64,000 nucleotides of DNA from Mycoplasma tullyi. Its GTDB lineage: Bacteria; Bacillota_I; Bacilli_A; Mycoplasmatales; Mycoplasmoidaceae. The position numbers and the translations under genes were made by a program. Position 1 is the stretch's first letter; every line of letters starts with the position of its first letter. Location of the stretch: positions 682,001 through 746,000 of the forward strand of contig NZ_CP059674.1 in NCBI RefSeq assembly GCF_014068355.1, in the 5' to 3' direction. Shown one piece after another: positions 10,401-20,315 of the stretch. Below the pieces are notes generated by a model. The model did not search any database. It saw nothing but the letters and a program-made list of their open reading frames with translations, and had not been told where the DNA came from.

Positions 10401-13400
10401 ACCATTTCAAATTCAAACATTCTTATCATTGTAATATCCGAATTGTTCATTACCAATGAATTTGTTGAAGAATGGTTCACTAGCTTTTTCAGGTTCAACT
10501 GATTTAGCTTCAACTTCTTGAGATTCTTGAGGTTTAGAGCTTTCTTCTTGCTTACTGAATTCTTCGATTACTTCTTCAGATTTTGTAACTGAAGATTGAT
10601 CTGGAACGAATTGATCATTTTCATCGAAGTAACCATTTCAAACTCAAACGTTCTTATCGTTGTAATAACCGTAATCTTCATTACCTATGAACTTATTGAA
10701 GAATGGTTCTTCTTCAACTAAAGTTACTTTGTCTTCTTTTTCGACTACAACTTCTTGAGATTCTTGAGATTTATTGATTTCTTCTTGTTTAGTGAATTCT
10801 TCAATTAGTAGATCAACTTTTTGAGTTTGAGTTTCTTTGTCTGAGACAAAATTATTTTCGTCATCGAAATAACCATTTCAAACTCAAACGTTCTTATCGT
10901 TGTAATAACCGTATTCTTCGTTACCAATGAACTTGTTGAAGAATGGTTCTTCCTCAACTAAAGTTACTTTGTCTTCTTTTTCAACTAAAACTTCTTCAAC
11001 AGTTGGTTTAGGTGAATCGAATTCAACGATTTCTTTAACTGGTTGAGCATCAACGTCTATTACAGTAACTTGAAGACCTGTTTCAAATTTAGGTTCGTTT
11101 TCTGGTAAGTCTAGAGTTATAGTTTCAACTGGTTTAGCTTCAACATCAACTAAAGTAACAGTATCAACAGGTTGAGGTTCAACATCAACTACACTAACTT
11201 GAAGGTCGGTTTCAACTTTTACTTCATCTTTAGGTAGTTCTAAATTAACAACTTCAACTGGTTTAGTTTTTAAGATGTTGTTGATATCAAAATCAGAAAC
11301 TTCATTAATTGTTGGAGTTACTTGAACAATTGTGTCAGTATCAAATGTTGGTTCATCAACTACATTAACACTTACAGGTAGCGTTTCATCAATATATGTT
11401 GGTTGTTGAATAGTTGAAACTGGTTTAGTAACAACTTCTGGCTGTTCAAAGATTTGAAGATCAATCTTTTCAGCTACTGGTTCAACGAATTCGATCTTCT
11501 TAACTTCTTCAACAGGTTTTTTAATAAAGAAATCTAATTTAGAAGCTTGAGATTCAACTTCTAAAGAAGGATTAATGTTAATTGGTTGAACATCAACATC
11601 AGATGATGCAACATTAACATCTACCTTGATTTCATCAGTTAGATGAGTAATCTGATCATATTTAGGTTGACTAATAATTGGCTGAATTACATCCTGTTGT
11701 ACTAAATTGAATTGGTCTAGATTTATTGGTGTAGGAGCAAATGCTTGTTGAGATGCTTCTGGAACAAAGCTGTTTGTATCAACACTAATTACATCATCTG
11801 CTACAGCATCTTCTAAAACAACTGGAGCTTGAGCTAGTAATTGATCAGAGTCACTACGTTTTGAGAAATCAAATACTTGTTCTTGAGGTTGAAGATTAAC
11901 TTCATTACCAGCAACTGGTAAGCTCAGTTTTTCTTCTTCAAAAACAGGTGTAATTTTTAGTTCTTCTGGTTGAGCTGGAGTAGCTGCAGGGTTTAATAAA
12001 CCACGGATTTCAAATTCTTCACCAACATCGATCTGACTATCATCAATTTGTTGAATGATGTTTTCAGCATATTCTTCTGATTCAACAACAACTAAAGCGT
12101 TTTGAGAAGGATCAGTTGATTTTGGTACATCTCCTGGTAAAACACCTTGTTCTGGGGTGTAAATTAAATTACCATCGAAGTCATAGAAGTTACCTGCTTC
12201 GTCAAAGTGACCAGTTCAGATTCATTCAGATGATTCATCATAGTAACCAAAGTCAATGTTACCAATGAATTGTTGAATATCGAATCCAAATGACGGTTCT
12301 ACAGTAGAACCATCGTCAATAACTGCTGGTAAAGCAGGTTCAACTGATTCAGATTCAACTTCCTCGTATTGAACAAACTCATCATCTGTAGCTGATTCTC
12401 CAACTACATCTTCTAGAGCTTGTTCAGCCATTTGTTCTACAGCTTGTTCATCTAATGATACCGAGTCGGTGTAATCTTCTTGTTGAGGAATGAACATTCC
12501 ATATTCATTAAAGTACCCTCTTCAAACTCATTCATCGTCTTCGTTGTAGTATCCATAATACTCATCACCAACGTAGTGACTTCAGTTGATTTCATCACCT
12601 GAAACAACATCATCAGTTTGAATCAATCCTTTATCAATACCTTCGTCTTCAACGTGAGTGAATTCATCGTAGAACTGATTATCAGTATCGACCATAACAT
12701 CTTCTGGATGTTGGTCGTATTGTTCAGCAAGAACTTCTTCGGGTTGTTGTTCTTCGTATTGAACTTCTTCTTCGTACTGTTCAGGTTGAGTTTCTTCGTA
12801 TTGTTCAACTTGAACTTCTTCTGGCTGCTGATCGTATTCTTCAACAGCAACTTCTTCAGGTTGTTCCTCAGCCTGAGCTTCTTCGTATTCTTCTGCTTGA
12901 ACTTCTTCAGCTTCAGGTTGTTGTTCGTATTCCTCGGCTACAGCTTCTTCAGATGCAACTTCAACTTGTTCTTCAGGCGCAGATTCTTCTACAACTTCTT
13001 GAGGTTGTTCAGTTGCTTCTTCAGCTACAACTTCTTCAGGTTGTTGTTCAACTACTGGTTGTTCAACAGCTTCTTCAGATTCAGCCTCTTGAGGTTGTTC
13101 TTCAACTTGAACTTCTTCTTCGTACTGTTCAGGTTGAGCTTCTTCTGGTTGTTGTTCAACTACTGGTTCTTCAACAACTTCTTCTGGTTGAGCAGGTTCT
13201 TCTACTGGTTGCTCTTCACTAGCAGCTACTTGTTCTTCACTTACAGGTTCAGCGTATTGTTCTTCACTAACTGGTTGACCTGATTCGTCATAGTATTCTG
13301 GAACGAAGTTGTTGTTTTCATCAAAGTAACCAGCTCAAACTCATTCATTGTTCTCGTCGTAGTAACCGTATCCTTCAACACCAATGAATTGTTCTCAGTA

Positions 13401-14558
13401 TTCTCCTGATTCTGGTTGAGCTTGCTCAGGTTGTTGTTCGTATTGTTCAGCTGGAACTTCTTCAGGTGCAACTTCAACTTCTTCTTGAGGTGAAGATTCT
13501 TCAACAACTTCTTCAGGTTGTTCTTCAACTTCTTGAGCTTGAACTTCTTCTTCAACAGGTTGTTCTTCAGCAACAGGTTCTTCTACTGGTTGTTCTTCAC
13601 TAGCAGCTACTTGTTCTTCACTTACAGGTTCAGCGTATTGTTCTTCACTAACTGGTTGACCTGATTCGTCATAGTATTCTGGAACGAAGTTGTTGTTTTC
13701 ATCAAAGTAACCAGCTCAAACTCATTCATTGTTCTCGTCGTAGTATCCATATCCTTCAACACCAATGAATTGTTCTCAGTATTCACCTGATTCTGCTTGA
13801 TCAGCTTCTTGCTCGTATTCTTCAGCTGGAACTTCTTCAGGTGCAGCTTCAACTTCTTCTTCAACAACTTCTTCAGGTTGTTCTTCAGCTTCAACTTGAA
13901 CTTCCTCTTCTGGTTGTTCTTCTTCAGCAGGTTCTTCAACAACTTCTTCTGGCTGTTCTTCAGCTTCAGCTTCAACTTGTTCTTCTTCTTGTGACTCTTC
14001 TTCGACAACTTCTTCTGGTTGTTCTTCTTCTTGTGCTGCTTCTACTTCTTCTTCTACAGCCTCATCATCAACAACTTCATCTTCATTAGGGATAAAGTTA
14101 TTATCTTCATCGAAGTAACCAGATCAAACTCATTCTTCGTTTTCATCGTAGTATCCATAACCTTCAACACCAATGAATTGTTCTCAGTATTCACCTGATT
14201 CTTCTTCTGCTTCAGCGCCTTCTACGTAATAATTGGCAAAGAAATCAAAAGGATTACCTTCTGCATCATATAAAGCAGATGCATCTAGTTCATACTTTTC
14301 ATATGGCTCAATGAAAATTTCGTTCTCAGGATCATATGAAATATAATAAGCATTATCATCTGCATCAAAAGCTACCTGAATTGAACCATCTTCAGGTAAT
14401 TGGCCGTTTTCATAGGCTAATGAAGCAGGTAAAACTTCTTCAGCACCGTCATAGAGGTTACCAAATATCGCTTCTGATTCTTCTTCGTTAATGCTTTCAG
14501 TAGTATCTATATCATCTTCGAAGTTGTCTTTTTTCTTATTTTTAGTCTTTTTAGCCAC
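7458..14558 (-). CDS. Giant EAGR-box cytoskeletal/cytadherence protein, HMW1/P200 type
   Basis: A 2366-residue protein of the attachment organelle (terminal organelle) family. Order: basic start 'MAKKTKNKKKDNFEDD'; eight EAGR boxes (aromatic- and glycine-rich, core like 'GYGYYDENNEWVWAGYFDE') near residues 125, 261, 388, 659, 775, 1205, 1285 and 1365; acidic Glu/Gln/Pro/Val-rich linkers; a middle with 'RSLLDDYMPKFDD'-like repeats; a Gln/Lys/Glu coiled-coil region (about residues 1895-2150); four copies of an 'SFES.R.SQP' repeat; and an acidic Asn/Asp-rich tail. There is no signal peptide or membrane helix, as expected of an internal cytoskeletal protein. Most box Trp codons are TGA, so read with the standard code it falls apart. 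HMW1 of M. pneumoniae has one box and P200 six; the coiled-coil C-terminus and the following membrane protein favour an HMW1-like role, the number of boxes P200. Confidence 0.88.
7845..7990 (-). repeat. Four tandem SFES-type repeats in the EAGR protein C-terminus
   Basis: Four successive units of about 14 residues read SFESARMSQP, SYESMRMSQP, SFESLRASQP and TFESIKIPQP. The DNA repeats ('ctttcaaa.ct...ggttgagac') are imperfect, so the array is old enough to have diverged but keeps its spacing. The Ser-rich units lie just after the coiled coil. Confidence 0.75.
10370..10970 (-). repeat. Triplicated 240-bp EAGR-box unit
   Basis: Three direct repeats, each about 240 bp (80 residues), are centred near 10410, 10650 and 10890. 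Each codes for one EAGR box with core 'YNDKNVWVWNGYFDEND' and an acidic linker. The second and third copies are almost identical in DNA over the box. They keep the reading frame. Confidence 0.85.
13194..13796 (-). repeat. In-frame direct repeat of about 220 bp, offset 381 bp, each with an EAGR box
   Basis: Bases from about 13194 to 13415 recur almost base for base from about 13575 to 13796. The 381-bp offset is 127 codons, so the frame is kept. Each copy encodes an EAGR box ending 'EYWEQFIGVEGYGYYDENN'. The near-identity implies recent duplication or ongoing gene conversion. Confidence 0.85.
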
Positions 14559-14604
14559 AATAAATTCCCTGCCTTATGTCATTTTAGGCAAAACGTTTAA
14601 TATT

Positions 14605-14610
14605 ATTATA
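14605..14610 (-). promoter_or_regulatory. -10 box for the EAGR-box gene
   Basis: On the minus strand a TATAAT lies 46 bases before the ATG of the EAGR-box gene, in the gap after the MFS gene. It is the only good -10 match in this gap. Confidence 0.45.
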
Positions 14611-14658
14611 ATCTACTAAAATATTCGCTTAACCTAATTCTTGGATTGGTTTTTCTTT

Positions 14659-16101
14659 TTAAATATAAGATTTAAAAGATTTGAGTAAGAAAATTGGTTT
14701 GACTTGCTTGTTGTGATCAAGTCAACTGTTAAAGAAGTACAAGCTTAAACCTGCTAATACTATACCTATTAAAATGTATGAGATTACAGTATTAGATTTA
14801 ACAAAGTCTGTAGAAATCTTATCTCTTATAAAGGTTGTAAAGAAGTTAGCTGATGTAATTGCAATCGATGCCATTGTTTGGTTAATTCCAATCGGGGTGA
14901 TTTTATTCTTCTTAAAACCATATGATAGTGCATGAGCAATTAATAAGTTATATAAAACACCATAACCAAAACCTGAGATACCTTGAATTCCTAAATAGAT
15001 TCCACCTTTAGTTAATGTTGGAACTGAAGTTGAATTAATTAACAAGATCATTGAAGTATTGTATAGAACAAAGAATAAACTACCAATTAGTGCTACCATT
15101 CATTTGTCGAAGTATTTAACACCAACAACACCCATTAATACCCCACCAAGTAATTGCGCAGCACTAAATACACTTGATAAATAACCTTCGTATGGGGCGC
15201 TATTACCATTACCTACAAGTTGTTGTAAAGTAATTTGGGCAATCCCATCAGCTATAGCAAATCTAGTAAAGATTACGATTCCTGCAAATAAGATAACTAC
15301 AACAAAGCTATATATCTTCTTTGGAGAGCCATCTATAATGTCTTTTGGGTCTTCTTTTTTTAGACCAACAAATTGCGGATTTTCCCGTAAAAATCATCAA
15401 AAAACGATGTTCATTAAGATTACAATTACACCTATTAATCAAAGGTATTTTGTAATGTTTACATCTGCTGTTTTTTGATCTGTAATTGCTAGTGTTCTAA
15501 CTAATGATTGAACAGGAGAAGCAACAAAATCAGCAATCAATGGCGGAATTGATAAGATTGAAATCGCTAAAAACGGTTTTTCTTTAGCGTGTTGCTCATT
15601 AAATCATAGTGAAAAAGACCCAATACACGATGCTGCAATTCCTACACCAATTGTTTGAATTAAATTAGTCGCAAAACTAGGCTTGATAATAATCGGTATG
15701 AAAGTTGCTAATTGTAATAAAAGCGCGGCAAAAACGACCTTTTTTCGCGATTTAAATTTAATACCTAAATAGTCAAATAATGGTCTGAAAAATATACCTA
15801 CAAAACCATATAAACTTAATGGTAAAAATAATAAGCTTCGTTCGATTCCCAAATCGTTATGTAATGTTCCGCGATAACTGCGAACTAAAAAGATTGGTAC
15901 TCAAAAAATCGAATAAAAAACAAAGAGTTTCTTATAACCTTTGTTTTCGAATTTAATTTTCCAGAAAAAGATGATACTTATACTTAATGCAAGCAAAAAT
16001 AAAACCGCATTAATGATTAATGAGATCTTATACCTTTCTGATAAAACTATGCTTGCTTGATTAGTTAATTGTACTAATCATCAATCTATTTGATTATTCA
16101 T
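14659..16101 (-). CDS. Major facilitator superfamily transporter
   Basis: A 480-residue protein with about twelve hydrophobic helices and a polar central loop between helices 6 and 7 ('[15 protein letters not shown]' region), the usual MFS layout. The loop after an early helix contains '[20 protein letters not shown]', resembling the MFS loop-2 signature with its basic end. Substrate unknown. Its ATG at 16101 lies inside the 3' end of lepA (8-base overlap), so it is translationally coupled to lepA. Trp codons are TGA, including one 21 residues from the C-terminus. It closes the lipoprotein-lepA run. Confidence 0.8.
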
Positions 16102-17893
16102 CGTCTTGTAATAATTTTGAAAATGTTTCTTGTGGGATCTGCACTGATCCAATCGCTTTAAGGCGTTTTTTACCTTCTTTTTGTTGTTCTAAAAGTTTTT
16201 TCTTTCTAGAAACGTCACCACCATAACATTTAGCTAAAACGTTTTTACGCATTGCTTTAATTGTTTCTCTAGAGATTATCTTAGAACCAACTGCAGCTTG
16301 AATCGGGATTTCAAATAAGTGTCTTGGAATCAGATCTTTTAATTTTTCAACAATCTTCTTTGCTTTTTGATAAACAAACTGAGTGTGACTAATAAACGAT
16401 AAAGCATCAACTTTTTGTCCATTTAATAAGATATCAACTTTTACTAAATTTGAATCTCGATAACCAATGAGTTCATAATCTAAAGATGCATAACCTTTAG
16501 TAACAGATTTAAGTTTATCAAAGAACGAATAGATAATTTCAGCTAAAGGGATCTCATAAACCAGGATCTTTCTAGAACTGTCAATCTCAGATAAATCCAT
16601 GTATTCTCCGCGGAAATTTTGACATAATTCCATGATTGGTCCAATGAATTCATCAGGTGTTGAAATCTTTAATTTAACGTATGGTTCAAGCATACTTTTG
16701 ATCCGGTTACGTTCAGGCATGTTTGCTGGATTATCAACTTTGATTTCTTGTCCATCAGTTAAAAAACATTTATACATAACTGATGGTGCTAATAGGATTA
16801 ATGGAATATTGTATTCACGAACAATTCTTTCACGAATAACGTCCATATGCAATAAACCTAGAAAACCACAGCGCACCCCAAAGCCTAGAGCATTAGAAGT
16901 TTCATATTCATATTCTAGTGCAGCATCAGTTAAGACAATCTTTTCCATTGCTACCTTTAGATTTTGATAATCTGCAGTATCAACTGGATATAGACCAGCA
17001 TAAACCATTGGACTTACTTTACGATATCCAGCTAATGGTTTATCACACGGATTGTTAGCGTTCGTAATCGTATCACCAACATGTACGTCTCGGATTGTTT
17101 TAATTGAAGCAGTTACATAACCTACTTCACCAGCTTCTAGATAATCTCGACTTTTCATGTTAGGGTTTTTAATCCCAACTTCGGTAACAATGTATTTCAC
17201 ATTGTTAGCCATAAATAAGATCTCATCACCAACCTTTAATTTACCATCAAAGATCCGAATAAAACATACAACTCCTTTGTGAGGATCGTAGTAACTATCA
17301 AATATTAATGCTTTTAGTGGATCATCATCATTTGCATTTTTAGGTGGTGGAACCTTATTAATAATTGCATCTAAAACTTGATCAATATTTAAACCAGTTT
17401 TAGCTGAAATCAACGGCACATCTGAACAATCAATTCCGATTTTGGTTTCGATCTCTCGCTTAACTCGATCAACATCAGCCGAAGGTAGATCAACCTTGTT
17501 AATAACTGGGATGATTTCAAGATTATTTTCAAGTGCTAGATAAACATTTGATAATGTTTGAGCTTGTACACCTTGAGTGGCATCAACAACTAATAAAGCA
17601 GCTTCACAAGCTGCTAAACTTCGTGAAACCTCATAAGTAAAGTCGACATGACCAGGTGTGTCAATTAAATGAAAAGTATAATCTTGATCGTTTCTTTTAA
17701 ACTTTAGTTGAACTGCATTAAGCTTGATCGTGATCCCACGTTCACGTTCAAGTTCCATGCTATCTAAAAGTTGATTTTTCATCTCTCTTTTAGATACAGT
17801 TTCAGTAATCTCAATTAGTCTATCAGATAGGGTTGATTTACCGTGATCAATATGCGCAATAATACTAAAATTACGTATGTTTTTTTTATCCAT
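16094..17893 (-). CDS. lepA: Elongation factor 4 (back-translocase GTPase)
   Basis: A ribosome-bound GTPase that back-translocates stalled ribosomes. The 599 residues match the family length. G1 '[12 protein letters not shown]' is at residues 13-24, switch I 'ERGITIK' near residue 50, G3 'DTPGHVDF' near residue 79, and G4 '[10 protein letters not shown]' near residue 133, followed by domain II, the EF-G-like domains and the Lys-rich LepA C-terminal domain ('[20 protein letters not shown]'). It follows three small membrane-protein genes by 17 bases and overlaps the MFS gene. Confidence 0.96.
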   Translation of the reverse strand: MDKKNIRNFSIIAHIDHGKSTLSDRLIEITETVSKREMKNQLLDSMELERERGITIKLNAVQLKFKRNDQDYTFHLIDTPGHVDFTYEVSRSLAACEAALLVVDATQGVQAQTLSNVYLALENNLEIIPVINKVDLPSADVDRVKREIETKIGIDCSDVPLISAKTGLNIDQVLDAIINKVPPPKNANDDDPLKALIFDSYYDPHKGVVCFIRIFDGKLKVGDEILFMANNVKYIVTEVGIKNPNMKSRDYLEAGEVGYVTASIKTIRDVHVGDTITNANNPCDKPLAGYRKVSPMVYAGLYPVDTADYQNLKVAMEKIVLTDAALEYEYETSNALGFGVRCGFLGLLHMDVIRERIVREYNIPLILLAPSVMYKCFLTDGQEIKVDNPANMPERNRIKSMLEPYVKLKISTPDEFIGPIMELCQNFRGEYMDLSEIDSSRKILVYEIPLAEIIYSFFDKLKSVTKGYASLDYELIGYRDSNLVKVDILLNGQKVDALSFISHTQFVYQKAKKIVEKLKDLIPRHLFEIPIQAAVGSKIISRETIKAMRKNVLAKCYGGDVSRKKKLLEQQKEGKKRLKAIGSVQIPQETFSKLLQDDE

Positions 17894-17910
17894 ATCTGTT
17901 AGCTAATAGA

Positions 17911-18708
17911 TTATTTGTTAAATTCAAATTTAATGAATTGAATTGATTTCTTTCTTAATGATGCAGGGTTGTCTATATATTTCTTAGAGATTCTTACATA
18001 AGCAATTCAAACTGCAAAATAACTTAATGGGAAATAACCACACAATAATCCAATGATTGCAGCTCATGCAATCTTTGGATTATTAATTACATTAGTAACT
18101 CCACCATAAACTGAGTACACTGTACGATCAACAGTTTTATAAACATAAGGAACTGTGATTACATAGATTACATAGATAATTGGATAGATAATTCCTGGAA
18201 TCAAGTAAGTATGAAACTTACCAATATTTCTAGCTGGTGAATATACAAAAGCTAAGAATCCCGCAATAATGAAAGCTACTGGATTAAATAAGTGAACAGT
18301 TAACCCTCTTGCTAATCTAATCGGATTGGTAATATGTTTATAACCCAAACTACCAAATTGTAAGATGACATTATAACCAAAAAAGGTAAATAAGATATAA
18401 ACTATACTTGCTACTAAAAACTTATCTCTTTTAAGAAAACTATGTTTTGGTAAGAAAACATAGAAAAATGAAAAGACTACTAAGATAAAGTTACTTTGAT
18501 TAGTAAACTTATCAAACGTTCTAAAAGCATCAGTAAAGCCCTTCATCGTATCAGAGTTTGATAATAGTTCAGCAACAACTCCTTCAACAATGAAGATTGC
18601 TGTAGCTAAATTTAACCAAAACACAAAAAAGAAGATCTTTTGTGCTGTAGTTAATTCGTATTTAAATCAATGACTAATACTTTTGGGTTTTTTATCAATT
18701 AAATTCAT
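17911..18708 (-). CDS. Small multi-pass membrane protein, paralogue A of three
   Basis: A 265-residue membrane protein with about six or seven helices. It shares with the next two genes 'FDKFTNQSN' at the start of helix 2, 'FYVFLPKHSFLKRDKFLVA', 'HLFNPVAFIIAGFL' and a 'YPIIYVIYVI..PY.YK...T.YSVYG' block. The pattern of a helix-start T-x-(Q)-S/T-N and a membrane His resembles the eukaryotic/bacterial FAR-17a/AIG1 (Pr6Pr-like) membrane proteins, in which a Thr and a His are catalytic; this is a weak analogy from memory. Mycoplasma-specific DUF1600-type proteins are another candidate. It lies between paralogue B and lepA with gaps of about 20 bases, in one transcript. Confidence 0.7.
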
Positions 18709-18728
18709 ACTATCTTATCCTTTTTAAA

Positions 18729-19526
18729 TTAGTTATGTGGATTGATCACCACTTGGTTTTGTTCATATTTCTTAGAGATCTTCCTAGCTCCAAACCAAGT
18801 GAGATAGGTCGTGACAGGAACTAAAACAAATAATAAGAACATAATAGCAGGGTAAGCAAATTGCGGATAATCCTTCGTATTTGTTGCCACATTATAAACC
18901 GAATACGTCATACCATTTGGTCGGTTGTATACAAACGGAGCCATAATCACATAAACACAATAAATGGCTGGATAGATCATTATTGGTAGTAGATAACTAC
19001 TTAGTTTTTTTAATTTCAAGTTTGGATCATAAACAAACTTGAAGAAACCACAAACAATAAAAACGATCGGATTGATTAAGTGTTTAAATAGATCGATGAA
19101 CAATAAAAAAGCAGTTGCTTTTGAACCATAACCAATCTTTGAATAACTAAAAGCTAAGATTGATTTAGGCGCAACGATTACTGCTATTGCATTAGATATA
19201 CTTACCAAGTTATAAACAAAAAAAGTGATGAAAATATAAGTGATGCAGGCGATTAAAAACTTATCGTTTTTAAGAAAACTGTGTTTGGGAAAAAACACAT
19301 AAAACAACGAAAAGAAAAAGATTAAAATGTTCGTTTGATTCGTAAACTTATCAAGCGATAAAAATCCATCACGACCTCTGAATAAAAGTGAAAAAAGACC
19401 GTGAAGTACTAATAAAACACTAATTGCATTAACAATAAAAGCAAATAGAAAAATTCTTTGCGACTTATTTAATTGGTTCTTGTATCAACTCCTAACGCTG
19501 ATCTTTTTCAGTTCTAATCGATTCAT
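18729..19526 (-). CDS. Small multi-pass membrane protein, paralogue B of three
   Basis: A 265-residue membrane protein, clearly homologous to paralogues A and C: 'LDKFTNQTNILIFFF', 'FYVFFPKHSFLKNDKFL', 'HLINPIVFIVCGFFKFVY' and 'YPAIYCVYVIMAPFVY' occur in the same order. It keeps both the Thr in the FTNQT segment and the membrane His before NP. About six or seven helices, a short basic N-terminus and a basic C-terminal tail after the last helix. ATG at 19526 is 15 bases after the stop of paralogue C. Function unknown. Confidence 0.7.
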
Positions 19527-19541
19527 CAGTTCTTATCAACT

Positions 19542-20309
19542 TTATGCATTCAGTTTGGCTTTTCTTTGAGCAATTTGGAAGTAATGATTATTTGTCTTTT
19601 TAATCAAGAAGATAATTAAGATAAACGATGCAGGGAAATATAAGAATGTCATTAACATACCAACTGTAATTGCCATATTACGATTGGTAACTACATTTGT
19701 GTAATTTCCATAAACTGAATAAATGGTATGATCTGGGGTTTTATAAATCAATGGAATGGTTAATACGTAGATCAGATAAATGATCGGATAGATCATTCCA
19801 GGTAAGATAAACTTCGAATAATTTTGAATCTTTTCAATTGGATTAAAGATGAATCTTAAATATCCAGCAAAAATGAAAACGATTGGGTTAATGATTTGTA
19901 AATAAATCCCAGAAGCTAAATAGCTTTGTGAAAAACTAGCACGGTTATTGGCTTGATCTACTAAATCTTTAAAGATTCCCCCTGTAAAAAATGTAAACAG
20001 GGTATACACCATACAAAAGACTAAGAATCTTTCATTTTTAAGTACGCTGTTATTTGGATAAAAAACAAAGAAAAATGAAAAGAAGAATAATAACACACTA
20101 CTTTGGTTGGTAAAATTACCAATTGCGGTAAAACCATTGATAAATGGTGAACCAAAGTAATTAATATCTATACTAGAGTAGAAATTATAGATAACAAAAC
20201 CTAAACCGATAATGTTAAATAAGAAGACTGTTAAAAACAGTCTTTGAGATTTTGTTAACGTTTGGTGATATCAATTTCTTAAACAGAATCTTTGTTTTGT
20301 ATTAACCAT
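19542..20309 (-). CDS. Small multi-pass membrane protein, paralogue C of three
   Basis: A 255-residue membrane protein, the most diverged of the three. It has 'IGNFTNQSSVLLFFF', 'FFVFYPNNSVLKNERFLV', 'QIINPIVFIFAGYLRFIF' and 'YPIIYLIYVLTIPLIYK'. The membrane His of A and B is Gln here, so if that His is catalytic this copy is inactive. The ATG at 20309 lies 6 bases after the stop of the 1202-residue lipoprotein, so coupling between the lipoprotein and the membrane proteins is likely. Confidence 0.7.
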
Positions 20310-20315
20310 ATTTTA

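Noticed and set aside
10370-13796. Regular repeats resembling a CRISPR array
   Set aside because: The repeats are coding, about 220-240 bp long and in frame; there are no short palindromic repeats with unique spacers.
12623-14008. Minus-strand frames rich in Lys, Asn and Leu in the same region
   Set aside because: They are off-frame readings of the EAGR gene; the true frame has conserved EAGR boxes and runs through with TGA as Trp.
12618-14089. Plus-strand frames rich in Leu, Val, Phe or Gln inside the EAGR gene
   Set aside because: They are antisense shadows of the Glu/Gln/Pro-rich repeats of the minus-strand gene; composition follows from the repeats and no ribosome site is present.
16632-16967. 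Plus-strand frame of about 111 residues opposite lepA
   Set aside because: Antisense shadow of a highly conserved gene.
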